This document shows positions 24,750 to 32,726 of a stretch of 32,995 nt of DNA, in pieces. Under the pieces are notes generated by a model. That model saw only the letters and a list, made by a program, of their open reading frames with translations. It had not been told where the DNA came from and searched no databases. Location: NCBI GenBank assembly GCA_013375405.1, contig JABXJU010000018.1, positions 1 to 32,995 on the forward strand. The letters run 5' to 3'. This DNA comes from Candidatus Helarchaeota archaeon (GTDB lineage: Archaea; Asgardarchaeota; Lokiarchaeia; Helarchaeales; HEL-GB-A). The stretch's first letter is position 1; each line of letters opens with the position of its first letter. The position numbers and the translations under genes are program-made.

Positions 24750-25313
24750 TCAGCCACGGAATTTATTTATAAGTTCAACGACAATTGGCTCCCAACCGAT
24801 GGCCATTACGTGAACTCCCACGGTTTTAGTGGTCTTCATTAGTTCTTTGATAAAGAGAACAAAATATTCGAAGTTAATTTCCGCATATTTTCGTTTTTTC
24901 GCAGGTTTTTCAAGATTTGAAGTCTTGATGGCTTTCAACTCGGTCAATAACTGTTTAGGGCCCAAGACACCTGGAATATATTTATCAAATTATGCTGCTA
25001 CACCGTACGATTCTATTGGAAAAATTCCGATCAAAATAGGAAACTTATATCGTTCCATTTCTTTTAGAAATGTTTTAGTAAGTTCTACATCGTAAATTAC
25101 TTGAGTTTGAACGAATTCAGCGCCAGATTCAATTTTTCTCCCAAGCTTCAAGATTTCAGCTTCCAAGGGAACACAGTTTGGATTTCCAGCAATGCCAACA
25201 TGAAATTTTGGAGGATCATGGATCTCTTTACCATTAAAATCAGGCGTCAGGTTAATTTGTCCAGATTTTTGGGAGAAAAAGAAATAATGCTCAATTTTAT
25301 TCTTAATAATCAA
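24750..25313 (-). pseudogene. metF: Methylenetetrahydrofolate reductase remnant (broken)
   Basis: The minus strand reads the C-terminal two thirds of a MetF-type 5,10-methylenetetrahydrofolate reductase: GIAGNPNCVPLEAE, KIESGAEFVQTQVIYD and PILIGIFPIESYG, then a TAA stop (24990-24992), then in the same frame FDKYIPGVLGPKQLL and, near the end, GVHVMAIGW. These match the family order (GAxFxxTQxxYD, PIIxGIxP, the VPG helix, GVHxM). The N-terminal part (about 100 residues with the catalytic Glu and the start of the flavin site) is missing: an in-frame TAA lies just upstream and the next gene starts within 40 bp. One internal stop plus 5' truncation make it a pseudogene. A folate/methanopterin C1 role would have been expected, possibly linked to the Hdr genes at the right end. 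Confidence 0.75.
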
Positions 25314-25349
25314 AGGTTATGATGATTTAATTATTAAGATTCTGTATAG

Positions 25350-26189
25350 TCATGGGCTTAGAGTAATAGGGATAACATCTTGGGCTTTACCAAAGGTAGG
25401 TATAATCCACATATAGAGACAATATTTGACTTTTTTATAAGTGGGCTTAGTAAAATTGATGTGTCCCAACGAACCATCAAAAAAGATACCTTCACCATCA
25501 GTTAAATCCCTGCATACTGATTGTCCTTTGGCATTGATTAGGAACTGAGTGACAGCAACGGATTTCGTGGTATCATCAATGCAATAGATATAGACCTCTG
25601 GATAGTCCGGATGAACATGTGAGAAGATTTTAAAGTGTTTCCCATCCTTTTCCAAATTAACGCTTGTCACCACACCTTGCACTAATGAGGCTTGAGGAAT
25701 GTTTGTAAATCCTGACATAAAATAACCATTCTTAAAGGCTGTCCATACCTCCCGATATGTTGCCATTTTTTGAGTGTCTCCAAGTTCTCCACGAGGAATG
25801 AACTTATCCAGGGAGAAATGTTGGATTTCAAATTTCGCTCCTAATTTTCTACCAACATCTCCTAAGATAGGACTTATGGCAATACAAATTTTGTTTTCTA
25901 ATCTATTAGATACTAATGGTTTAATGGTTATACGCTCATTTTCGGGTAAAAATACTAGATCAAATTGCTTGAGGTTAAATTGCTTTGCATTTCGATGTAA
26001 TGTAGAGGTCCCTTTCAGAAGACAAAGATTACAAACTTCATCTTTACCTGTTGAAATGACAATTGGTTCAGTAAAGTAGTAATATTTAGTGTAAACTTCT
26101 TTTAGCCGTTTCTCAAATGGATTTTCTTTGGGATCACCAAAATAAAGGTGATCCATTTCTTTTCTAGTTGGTGTTTCCATGATAATCAT
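25350..26189 (-). CDS. kduI: KduI-type uronate ketol-isomerase
   Basis: The 279-residue length is that of KduI (278 aa in E. coli). The metal site is visible in the C-terminal half: SHVHPDYPEVYIY (about residues 190-202) matches the family HxHxxxxEVYFY, and a later His in GSLGHINF plus the YCLYMWI strand match the end of the cupin. KduI isomerises 5-keto-4-deoxyuronate to 2,5-diketo-3-deoxygluconate. In E. coli it has also been reported to turn galacturonate and glucuronate into tagaturonate and fructuronate. The latter fits its partner uxaB, because no uronate isomerase is present. The ATG overlaps the uxaB stop (ATGA), so the two are translationally coupled. A second in-frame ATG three codons on is also possible. 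IolB (5-deoxyglucuronate isomerase) is a related alternative but is less likely beside uxaB. Confidence 0.75.
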   Translation of the reverse strand: MIIMETPTRKEMDHLYFGDPKENPFEKRLKEVYTKYYYFTEPIVISTGKDEVCNLCLLKGTSTLHRNAKQFNLKQFDLVFLPENERITIKPLVSNRLENKICIAISPILGDVGRKLGAKFEIQHFSLDKFIPRGELGDTQKMATYREVWTAFKNGYFMSGFTNIPQASLVQGVVTSVNLEKDGKHFKIFSHVHPDYPEVYIYCIDDTTKSVAVTQFLINAKGQSVCRDLTDGEGIFFDGSLGHINFTKPTYKKVKYCLYMWIIPTFGKAQDVIPITLSP

Positions 26190-27733
26190 CCAATCAAATC
26201 ATACTTGCCTAAAAGTTGTTTAAGAGCAGATTGTAGCCCATTTTTTAAAATTTGATTTATGTAATTTGCCACAATTGATACGAAATCAGGTAATTGAGTT
26301 AAATCTCTTTCCCAGAGAGATGTATTTTTACATATTGATGAAACTAAATTAGTTATATCACTCGTTTTTGTGGGATCGATTGATTTCCAAGCCTTATAAA
26401 AAATCTTGAGCGATTCTGAATTATCATTATATTCATATTTTTCCGATGCTCGAAGACCAAACCAGCCCGCATCCGATTTTTCTCTGATTCGCATGAAAAC
26501 CAAGAAAGCAGCAAATGCAAAGGGTAGGAGAGGGGGTGGAGTTTTAAATTTTTCATAATATCCAATTATAGAAGGCAGAATTCGCAACCTCATCTTCGAG
26601 CTAGAATAAAGGGAGATGCTTAACAATTTATGTTGGAGGAAAGGATTTCTAAATCGTTCTATAATTGTATTTTTATATGCCTTCAACCCAGTTTGAGGGA
26701 GATCAACAAATGGAATGACCTCATACTCGAGAATATTTTGAATATAAATGTTTATTAGGGAATCCTCAATTGATTCCTTCACCAGGTTTTTCCCAGATAA
26801 GTAGGCAATGGGAACCATAGAGGTATGAGCCCCATTCAAAATACGAACTTTCCGTAAGAAATAGTTTTTAATGTTAGAAACAAATTGAACATTTAGCCCT
26901 GCTCGGTCAAAGGGTATAGTCGTTTGAAGTTTTTTATCTCCTTCAATAATCCAAGAATGATATAATTCCGCAATATTAAATAATTTATCCTCATATCCTA
27001 GTTTTTGGTTGAATTGGTCAATTTCTTCTTTCTTGGGATATCCTGTAACAATTCTATCAACAATGCTTTTATAGAAAAAATTCGCCATCTCAAGCCATCG
27101 AATGAATTTTTCCTCTAAATTCCAATATTTAGCTAATTTTATAACCAAATTTTTCAGAACATTCCCGTTATTTTCAATCAATTCCAAAGGAAGAATCATA
27201 AAGCCTTTATCAGGATCTCCATCGAAATATTGGTAGCGGTGGTGTAACAAAGCAGTAAGTTTGCCAGGGAAGGAATCAGGTGGAGTTTTGTCAATGGAAT
27301 CTTGAAGATCGTAAACCAATCCAGCTTCGGTTGTGTTTGAGGAGATAATTTCCACTGAGGGAATTTCAGCAAGTTTAATAGTATCAGGCCATTGGGTTTT
27401 AGCAGCAATAGCTTTTTTAATAGAGGAAATAATCATAAATTCTTCCTTCTGGACCCCATCTTTGAGACCTCGGGAACAGAGAGTAAAGAGGCCATCTTGA
27501 GCATTTATTATAGAAGCTTTGTCGGCTTTTCGGGGTTGAATGACAATGGATCTCCCATTAAATAATTTCTTTTGATTTGCGACCTCAATAAAATAATTTA
27601 GAAAGGCCCGGATAAATCGTCCTTCTCCAAATTGAATTATTTTTACCGGTAAATTAAAAAATTTCTTGTGAGGGATGGTAATGTTGATTGCTGGTGAATA
27701 GTCAGAGAGAAATTTTTTAGTTAAGAGGGGCAT
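26186..27733 (-). CDS. uxaB: Tagaturonate reductase (altronate oxidoreductase)
   Basis: This 515-residue member of the mannitol dehydrogenase family probably reduces tagaturonate to altronate with NADH in the cytoplasm. The N-terminal VKIIQFGEGRFIRAF (about residues 29-43) is the UxaB-type dinucleotide-binding start, and SSNTTEAGLVYD follows the family. The catalytic-domain motif KVRILNGAHTSM contains the conserved Lys, Asn and His of polyol dehydrogenases. E. coli UxaB has 483 residues, so this is slightly long but complete. It is the first gene of a two-gene unit with kduI (4-base overlap). The next step, altronate dehydratase, is not in the window. Fructuronate reductase (UxuB) is a close relative; the QFGEGRFIRAF form favours UxaB. 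Confidence 0.85.
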   Translation of the reverse strand: MPLLTKKFLSDYSPAINITIPHKKFFNLPVKIIQFGEGRFIRAFLNYFIEVANQKKLFNGRSIVIQPRKADKASIINAQDGLFTLCSRGLKDGVQKEEFMIISSIKKAIAAKTQWPDTIKLAEIPSVEIISSNTTEAGLVYDLQDSIDKTPPDSFPGKLTALLHHRYQYFDGDPDKGFMILPLELIENNGNVLKNLVIKLAKYWNLEEKFIRWLEMANFFYKSIVDRIVTGYPKKEEIDQFNQKLGYEDKLFNIAELYHSWIIEGDKKLQTTIPFDRAGLNVQFVSNIKNYFLRKVRILNGAHTSMVPIAYLSGKNLVKESIEDSLINIYIQNILEYEVIPFVDLPQTGLKAYKNTIIERFRNPFLQHKLLSISLYSSSKMRLRILPSIIGYYEKFKTPPPLLPFAFAAFLVFMRIREKSDAGWFGLRASEKYEYNDNSESLKIFYKAWKSIDPTKTSDITNLVSSICKNTSLWERDLTQLPDFVSIVANYINQILKNGLQSALKQLLGKYDLIG

Positions 27734-27891
27734 AAGAAATCCCTAACTTGAATGGTTTTTCGATACTTATGTACGTTTACCTTTGGGATTAATTTGTATT
27801 ATTAGTATAATTGGTTGTATTATATTTATAGTATGGTTTACGAATGCATGAAGTTCTTCAAACAGTCATCTAATTTTATAATTCAGTATCT
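27734..27891 (-). promoter_or_regulatory. Upstream region of the uronate cassette
   Basis: This AT-rich spacer precedes uxaB. Read on the minus strand, ACTATAAATATAAT (about 27818-27831) is the best TATA candidate, but it lies about 90 bp before the ATG and so implies a longish leader that could hold regulation. No strong Shine-Dalgarno is seen before uxaB and I found no clear operator. Confidence 0.3.
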
Positions 27892-28599
27892 CTATTTTTT
27901 TAGAGCTGAGATTCGATTTTTAAAATCGAGATAGCCAAGAATCAAAAATAAATTTAGGAAAATAAGTCCAAAGAAGAAAATTACCCAAAATGTTACATCG
28001 GTTACTATATTGAAATAAATTGAAAAAGTAACAGCACAGGCCATACTTAAAAATCCAATTCCGATATAGAGAAGTGTATTTAACTTAAGGGTTTTTAATT
28101 CTTGATGCACAAAAAAGCTAGAAAAGGTAAGATAAAAAAAGAGAATTATTGGAAATGCAAAGTAAGTAATTATGGTTGATTGATCAATTTCTTGGATAAT
28201 AACTCTTAGAATTGAGGGGATAATTGATAAAATTAATGAGATTAAGATAGCTTTTTTCTTGTAAGTTTCATTTTCAAAATCAATTATTGAAGTAATATAT
28301 TCAACTAACTTTGAAATTGCAATTATGACCAGAATTAAAAAAATTAATTGACCTAAAAATATAATCCCAAATCCTACATTATAAAATTCCTCAGGAAATA
28401 TTCTAAAAACTTGAATCAATATGAAAAATGTTACACAAATTACTAATGAAAAAATACCCATGACAAATTTCTGTCTAAATTCATCAATATGAGTTAATTT
28501 ATTTGTAAGGGCTAAAAAAATCAAATAACCCGCTAAAATAAACCAAATTATCGATTGAATTGTTAAAGTTAAGGTTAAGATATTATCAAAGGGAATCAT
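27892..28599 (-). CDS. Seven-helix membrane protein of unknown function
   Basis: The 235-residue protein is almost wholly membrane-embedded with about seven hydrophobic helices (near residues 8-30, 45-65, 73-97, 117-135, 142-163, 173-193 and 200-222). It has short loops and a C-terminal Lys/Arg tail. No catalytic or transport motif stands out. The shape, seven helices and almost no loops, recalls the sensory membrane regions of archaeal histidine kinases, but no kinase domain follows. The start is supported by AAAGGT 7 bases upstream and a TATA box. It lies in line with uxaB-kduI on the same strand, but a spacer with its own promoter-like box separates them, so a joint role is unproven. Confidence 0.65.
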   Translation of the reverse strand: MIPFDNILTLTLTIQSIIWFILAGYLIFLALTNKLTHIDEFRQKFVMGIFSLVICVTFFILIQVFRIFPEEFYNVGFGIIFLGQLIFLILVIIAISKLVEYITSIIDFENETYKKKAILISLILSIIPSILRVIIQEIDQSTIITYFAFPIILFFYLTFSSFFVHQELKTLKLNTLLYIGIGFLSMACAVTFSIYFNIVTDVTFWVIFFFGLIFLNLFLILGYLDFKNRISALKK

Positions 28600-28631
28600 T
28601 TTTTTACCTTTATTTGAGCTTAATTAGGATT

Positions 28632-28645
28632 TTTATATATCTAAA
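28632..28645 (-). promoter_or_regulatory. TATA box of the seven-helix protein gene
   Basis: On the minus strand, GATATATAAAAATC lies about 33-46 bp before the ATG at 28599, followed by an AAAGGT ribosome site near 28606-28612. The pair gives a normal archaeal promoter with a short leader. Confidence 0.45.
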
Positions 28646-28687
28646 TAAATAATATGTTTTTAATAATTTTGGATCTCATTAGATAGT

Positions 28688-28933
28688 TCAAAGATAACGC
28701 ATAATTTCTTTGAAAACGCCGTCAGTGGTTCTATTACCCCCCAAATTCGGTGTAAACCCTTGCCCGGCTTGGAGGTACTGAAGTGAGGTGGTTTTTAAAG
28801 CATTCGCATGTGTGAATTCTTGGATATATTCAAGCATCATGACCGAGGAAAAGAGAGCTGAGAGGGGATTGGCGATATTTTTCCCTGCGATATCGGGGGC
28901 AGTACCAGACACGGGCTGAAATAAAGCGTCTAT
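28688..28933 (-). pseudogene. C-terminal remnant of an isopropylmalate/isocitrate dehydrogenase
   Basis: The minus strand reads about 81 codons that match the end of the beta-decarboxylating dehydrogenase family (LeuB, NAD-dependent isocitrate dehydrogenase, homoisocitrate dehydrogenase): [20 protein letters not shown], then [15 protein letters not shown], and finally [17 protein letters not shown]. In intact enzymes the [10 protein letters not shown] loop is part of the cofactor site (usually HGSAPDIAGK). A TGA stop lies just upstream (28934-28936) and the other roughly 260 residues, including the substrate-binding arginines and metal-binding aspartates, are absent. A GTG at 28912 could start a 74-residue peptide, but it could not be an active enzyme. 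No promoter was seen for it. Which of the three enzymes it came from cannot be told. Confidence 0.72.
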
Positions 28934-29291
28934 TCAACGAAGGAGTAGATTCCACAGCTCCTTCCAGCTGTAGTTCTGACTAGGTTTTTTGGAGTAATTA
29001 GGTGTATAGTGCTAAATATTTTAGCCAGAACCTGATACCAAGGTAATAAGGATTTTTTTGACATCAATTCTATATATTCAAAATAAGTAATTAAAAATTA
29101 TTCCAATAACCACACAACACGTAAAAAGAAACTAGAGAAAAACAAAATTTATAATTTTAAAAAGCATTCATTAATCGTAAAAAATACAATCCAATTAATG
29201 ATTAAAGCGTAAGAAATGTGAGCTTTTTGAATGACAACCACAATTTGTTATGTGGGTTCAAATTTGAATTTTGGGTTTGGAGAACCTCTAG
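28934..29291. other. Intergenic region before the HdrA fusion
   Basis: No gene was seen in these 358 bases. They hold a small hairpin (ACAGCT, loop CCTTCC, AGCTGT at 28954-28971), an AT-rich box AATTTATAATTTTAAA near 29146-29161 that could be the TATA region of the HdrA gene, a 12-bp perfect palindrome at 29257-29268, and a GGAG at 29279-29282 that serves the ATG at 29292. If that TATA box is used, the leader would be about 110 nt, long for this genome, and could carry regulation. Confidence 0.4.
29257..29268. repeat. Perfect 12-bp palindrome before the HdrA gene
   Basis: TTCAAATTTGAA is a perfect palindrome 24 bp before the ATG of the HdrA fusion, between the promoter-like box and the GGAG site. 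It could be the site of a dimeric repressor. With this base composition, chance is a real alternative. Confidence 0.3.
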
Positions 29292-32200
29292 ATGGATAAG
29301 AAATTTGTATTAATAATCGGAGCTGGCGTAGCTGGTATTCAAGCTGCGTTAGATCTTGGGAATATGGGAGAGAACGTCATTTTAATTGAGGCAAACCCGA
29401 GTATAGGAGGGCGGATGGCACAGCTAGATAAAACATTTCCCACTAATGATTGCTCTATTTGTATTCTTGCTCCGAAAATGGTAGAATGTGCAAGGCATCC
29501 CAACATAACATTATATACGTATTCGGAATTAGAAAAAGTGGAGCCAATTGAGGACTATTTCCGAGTCAGAATTAGACGGAAGCAACGGTATGTGGATGAA
29601 AAAAAATGCACAGGGTGTGGAATCTGCTCAAATAATTGTCCGATAGAGGTTCCTAATGAGTATGATATGAACCTCCGAATGCGTAATGCTATTTATATTC
29701 CATTTCCACAAGCCGTGCCCAATGTTGCAACAATTGATTGGGCAACTTGTATTGAATGTCGAACATGTGAAAACATGTGCCAAGCGAAAGCAATCAATTT
29801 AGATGCACCTTCTGAAGGAGAAGCTATTGAATTTATGGCATATTCAATATTAGTATCTACTGGGTATCAGCTATTTGACCCATCAGTTATCACCCAATTT
29901 GGTTATGGGCGCTATGCAAATGTACTGACATCATTAGAATTTGAACGTGTCATGTGCGCTTCAGGACCGACTGGAGGCCGAATAATTCGACTTGCAGATG
30001 GAAGGGAGCCACATTCAGTCCTATTTATTCAATGTGTGGGATCAAGATCTGAAAAATTTCAACCTTATTGTTCGCGTATTTGCTGCATGTATGCAACAAA
30101 AGAAGCTATTATAACTAAAGAACACAATTCTGCTATTGATATTTCAGTTTTATATAATGATTTGCGTACATATGGAAAAGGTTTTTTTGAATATACAGAA
30201 CGAGCGAAAGAAGAATATGGAATCAAATATGTTAAAGCAATCCCTCATTCAATAGAAGAAGATCCTCTAACTAAGGATTTACTAGTATCTTTTGAAAATC
30301 TAGATTCAGAGCAATATGAAGAAAAGATAGTAGATCTTGTTATACTCTGCCCTGCTATAATTCCTAACGAAAAAACTAACGACTTGGCTGAGAAGCTAGG
30401 TTTAAATTTAGATAATAATGGTTTTTTCAAATCTTACGATGAATTTCAGGGATTAGAAACCAATGTTCCAGGAATTTATCTTGTTGGTTCCTGTAGTGGG
30501 CCTAAGGATATCCCGGAATCAGTGGCAGATGCAAGTGGTGGTGCTGTAAAAGCTATACTCCAAAAAAAACAACAAATTGAACAAAAAGAATTAGAATATA
30601 ATCCAACACAGAGAGAAGATCTACAACCGGTACCCAGAATTGGAGTCTTTGTCTGTCATTGTGGAACAAATATAGGCGGATTTGTGAATGTTCCTGAGGT
30701 AGTTGACTATGTGCGAAAGCTTCCTAATGTATTAATCGTAGAGGATACACTTTATACATGCTCGGAGGATTCTCAAGTCATCATAAAGGAAGCGATTAAG
30801 GAACATAATTTAAATAGAGTTGTAGTTGCCTCCTGTACTCCCCGTACTCATGAACCTTTGTTTAGAACAACTTGTTCTGAGGCGGGTTTAAATCAATATC
30901 TATTCGAAATGGCGAATATCCGAGAGCAGGTATCATGGGTACATATGAACGAGCCTGAACAAGCAACCGAGAAGGCAAAAGACATTATTAGGATGGCAAT
31001 TCATCGAGCAATACATCTTGAACCACAAGAAAATATTCGTACAGAAGTAATACCAGCTGCATTAATAATTGGCGGGGGCATTGGGGGAATGACAGCAGCT
31101 TTAAATATTGCTAGGAAAGAGTTTCATGTCTATTTAGTGGAAAAAGAGAATAAATTGGGGGGGTTACTTAAAAATCTCTATATTTTAACACAAAACAGCA
31201 AATTATCTGAGGATATAATTGCGCCGTTAATCAATCAAATCAATTTAGAATCACACATTGAAGTATTAAATTCGGCTCAAGTAATAGATGTTGTAGGATC
31301 TATTGGGAATTTTCAAGTAACTGTAGATGTGGGGAGAAAAGAAAGAAGCTTGAACGTTGGTGTCATTGTAATAGCGATGGGCGCTGAAGAATTTAATCCC
31401 ATTGGACTATATAGATATAGAGAATACCCTCAAGTTAAGACTTTACTTGAGTATGAACAAATTCTGAAAGAAAAACAAATAAAAGAACGAGACTGCATCG
31501 TGATGATTCTATGTGCTGGTGCTCGTGAAAAGGAAGATCATACTTATTGTTCAGCAATTTGTTGCTTAAATGCTATAAATAATGCTATTTTGACGAAACG
31601 GGAATTTCCAAATACTGAAATTAATATCCTTTTTCGAGATATTTGTATTACTGGAGATGATGAAAAGTTATATCGGAAAGCTAGGGAGATGGGTATTCAA
31701 TTCATTAAATATAAAAGAGAAAGGAAACCAGCAGTACAAAAAGTAAATGAAAAAATGAAAATTAATGTAAATAATGTATTTAATAAAAAAGATATTATAA
31801 TTGAGGCAGACTGGTTAGTACTTGCGACACCACTCATTCCGCCGAAAGATATTGATTCAATCTCGAAATTATTAAAAGTCCCACTTTCAGAAAGTGGATT
31901 TTTTTTAGAAGCCCATGTGAAACATAGACCATTAGATTTTGCAACAGATGGGATCTTTGTATGTGGAACTTGTCATAGCCCTAAATCGATAGCTGAGACA
32001 ATATCACAAGCAAACGGGGCATCCGCCCGAGCCCTTATTCCATTATTGAATGGGATTGTTGAAAGTGACGCGTTAGTTGCGCAGGTGGATCCTGAAACGT
32101 GTGTTGGTTGTGAAATCTGTGAGTTAAATTGTCCATATGGGGCAGCAAAACTTGTTGAAGTTGAAGAGAATATATTCAAATCAGAAATTAATCCTTCGAT

Positions 32201-32717
32201 TTGCAAAGGTTGCGGGGTATGTGTAGCTGGTTGTCCTGTAAATGCAATAAGTCTTAATAATTTTGAAGATATTCAGATAAATGCTATGATTAAGACGGGA
32301 TTGGAAACCAAGGATCCGTACGACCCGAAAATAATCGTATTCCTTTGCAATTGGTGCAGTTATGCTGGAGCAGATAATGCAGGTATAAGTCGAATTCAAT
32401 ATCCACCCAACATTAGACCCATTCGTGTAATGTGCAGTGGGCGAGTGGCAATTCATCACATCTTAAATGCTTTATTGTACGGTGCGGATGGGGTCTTAGT
32501 GACTGGTTGCCATATTGGTGATTGCCATTATATTTCTGGAAATTATAAAACTGAAAGAAGGGTTAAACTAGCGAAGGATCTCTTAGATGTAGCCGGAATT
32601 AACTCTCGTCGCTTGCGATTAGAGTGGATTTCTGCAAGTGAGGGAAATAAATTCGCGAAGGTAATCAAGGATTTTACGGAGGAAATCAAAAGTTTAAGAA
32701 CGAAAGAAAAGGTGTGA
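29292..32717 (+). CDS. hdrA: HdrA-HdrA-MvhD fusion protein (1141 aa)
   Basis: This is a flavin and iron-sulfur electron-transfer protein of the heterodisulfide reductase system. The first module (about residues 1-440) has FAD motif GAGVAG (10-15), then ferredoxin clusters at Cys106/109/112/116 and Cys153/156/159/163, and CVGSR (Cys248). The second (about 450-930) is a canonical HdrA with VCHCGTN (Cys455) and FAD motif GGGIGG (594-599). Two more 4Fe-4S sites follow (Cys937/940/943/947 and Cys971/974/977/981). The C-terminus (1013-1133) is an MvhD/FlpD domain with LCNWC, MCSGR and GCHIGDCHY. MvhD normally links HdrA to a hydrogenase or formate dehydrogenase, so the fusion could bifurcate or gather electrons between such a partner, ferredoxin and a disulfide. 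Positions that are selenocysteine in some relatives are Cys here. Start supported by GGAG at 29279. Confidence 0.9.
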   Translation: MDKKFVLIIGAGVAGIQAALDLGNMGENVILIEANPSIGGRMAQLDKTFPTNDCSICILAPKMVECARHPNITLYTYSELEKVEPIEDYFRVRIRRKQRYVDEKKCTGCGICSNNCPIEVPNEYDMNLRMRNAIYIPFPQAVPNVATIDWATCIECRTCENMCQAKAINLDAPSEGEAIEFMAYSILVSTGYQLFDPSVITQFGYGRYANVLTSLEFERVMCASGPTGGRIIRLADGREPHSVLFIQCVGSRSEKFQPYCSRICCMYATKEAIITKEHNSAIDISVLYNDLRTYGKGFFEYTERAKEEYGIKYVKAIPHSIEEDPLTKDLLVSFENLDSEQYEEKIVDLVILCPAIIPNEKTNDLAEKLGLNLDNNGFFKSYDEFQGLETNVPGIYLVGSCSGPKDIPESVADASGGAVKAILQKKQQIEQKELEYNPTQREDLQPVPRIGVFVCHCGTNIGGFVNVPEVVDYVRKLPNVLIVEDTLYTCSEDSQVIIKEAIKEHNLNRVVVASCTPRTHEPLFRTTCSEAGLNQYLFEMANIREQVSWVHMNEPEQATEKAKDIIRMAIHRAIHLEPQENIRTEVIPAALIIGGGIGGMTAALNIARKEFHVYLVEKENKLGGLLKNLYILTQNSKLSEDIIAPLINQINLESHIEVLNSAQVIDVVGSIGNFQVTVDVGRKERSLNVGVIVIAMGAEEFNPIGLYRYREYPQVKTLLEYEQILKEKQIKERDCIVMILCAGAREKEDHTYCSAICCLNAINNAILTKREFPNTEINILFRDICITGDDEKLYRKAREMGIQFIKYKRERKPAVQKVNEKMKINVNNVFNKKDIIIEADWLVLATPLIPPKDIDSISKLLKVPLSESGFFLEAHVKHRPLDFATDGIFVCGTCHSPKSIAETISQANGASARALIPLLNGIVESDALVAQVDPETCVGCEICELNCPYGAAKLVEVEENIFKSEINPSICKGCGVCVAGCPVNAISLNNFEDIQINAMIKTGLETKDPYDPKIIVFLCNWCSYAGADNAGISRIQYPPNIRPIRVMCSGRVAIHHILNALLYGADGVLVTGCHIGDCHYISGNYKTERRVKLAKDLLDVAGINSRRLRLEWISASEGNKFAKVIKDFTEEIKSLRTKEKV

Positions 32718-32726
32718 GAGACAAGG

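Noticed and set aside
24829..25322. Two + strand frames (88 and 73 codons) opposite the metF remnant
   Set aside because: The minus strand carries the clear MetF motifs; the + strand peptides show none.
29250..29270. GGGTTCAAATTTGAA as a possible tRNA T-arm
   Set aside because: The arms do not close as a T-stem and no acceptor or anticodon arm can be drawn around it.
32715..32717. TGA as selenocysteine inside one long HdrA protein
   Set aside because: The codon falls in a linker, not at a conserved Cys, and a TTG restart follows at once; kept only as a question in the findings.
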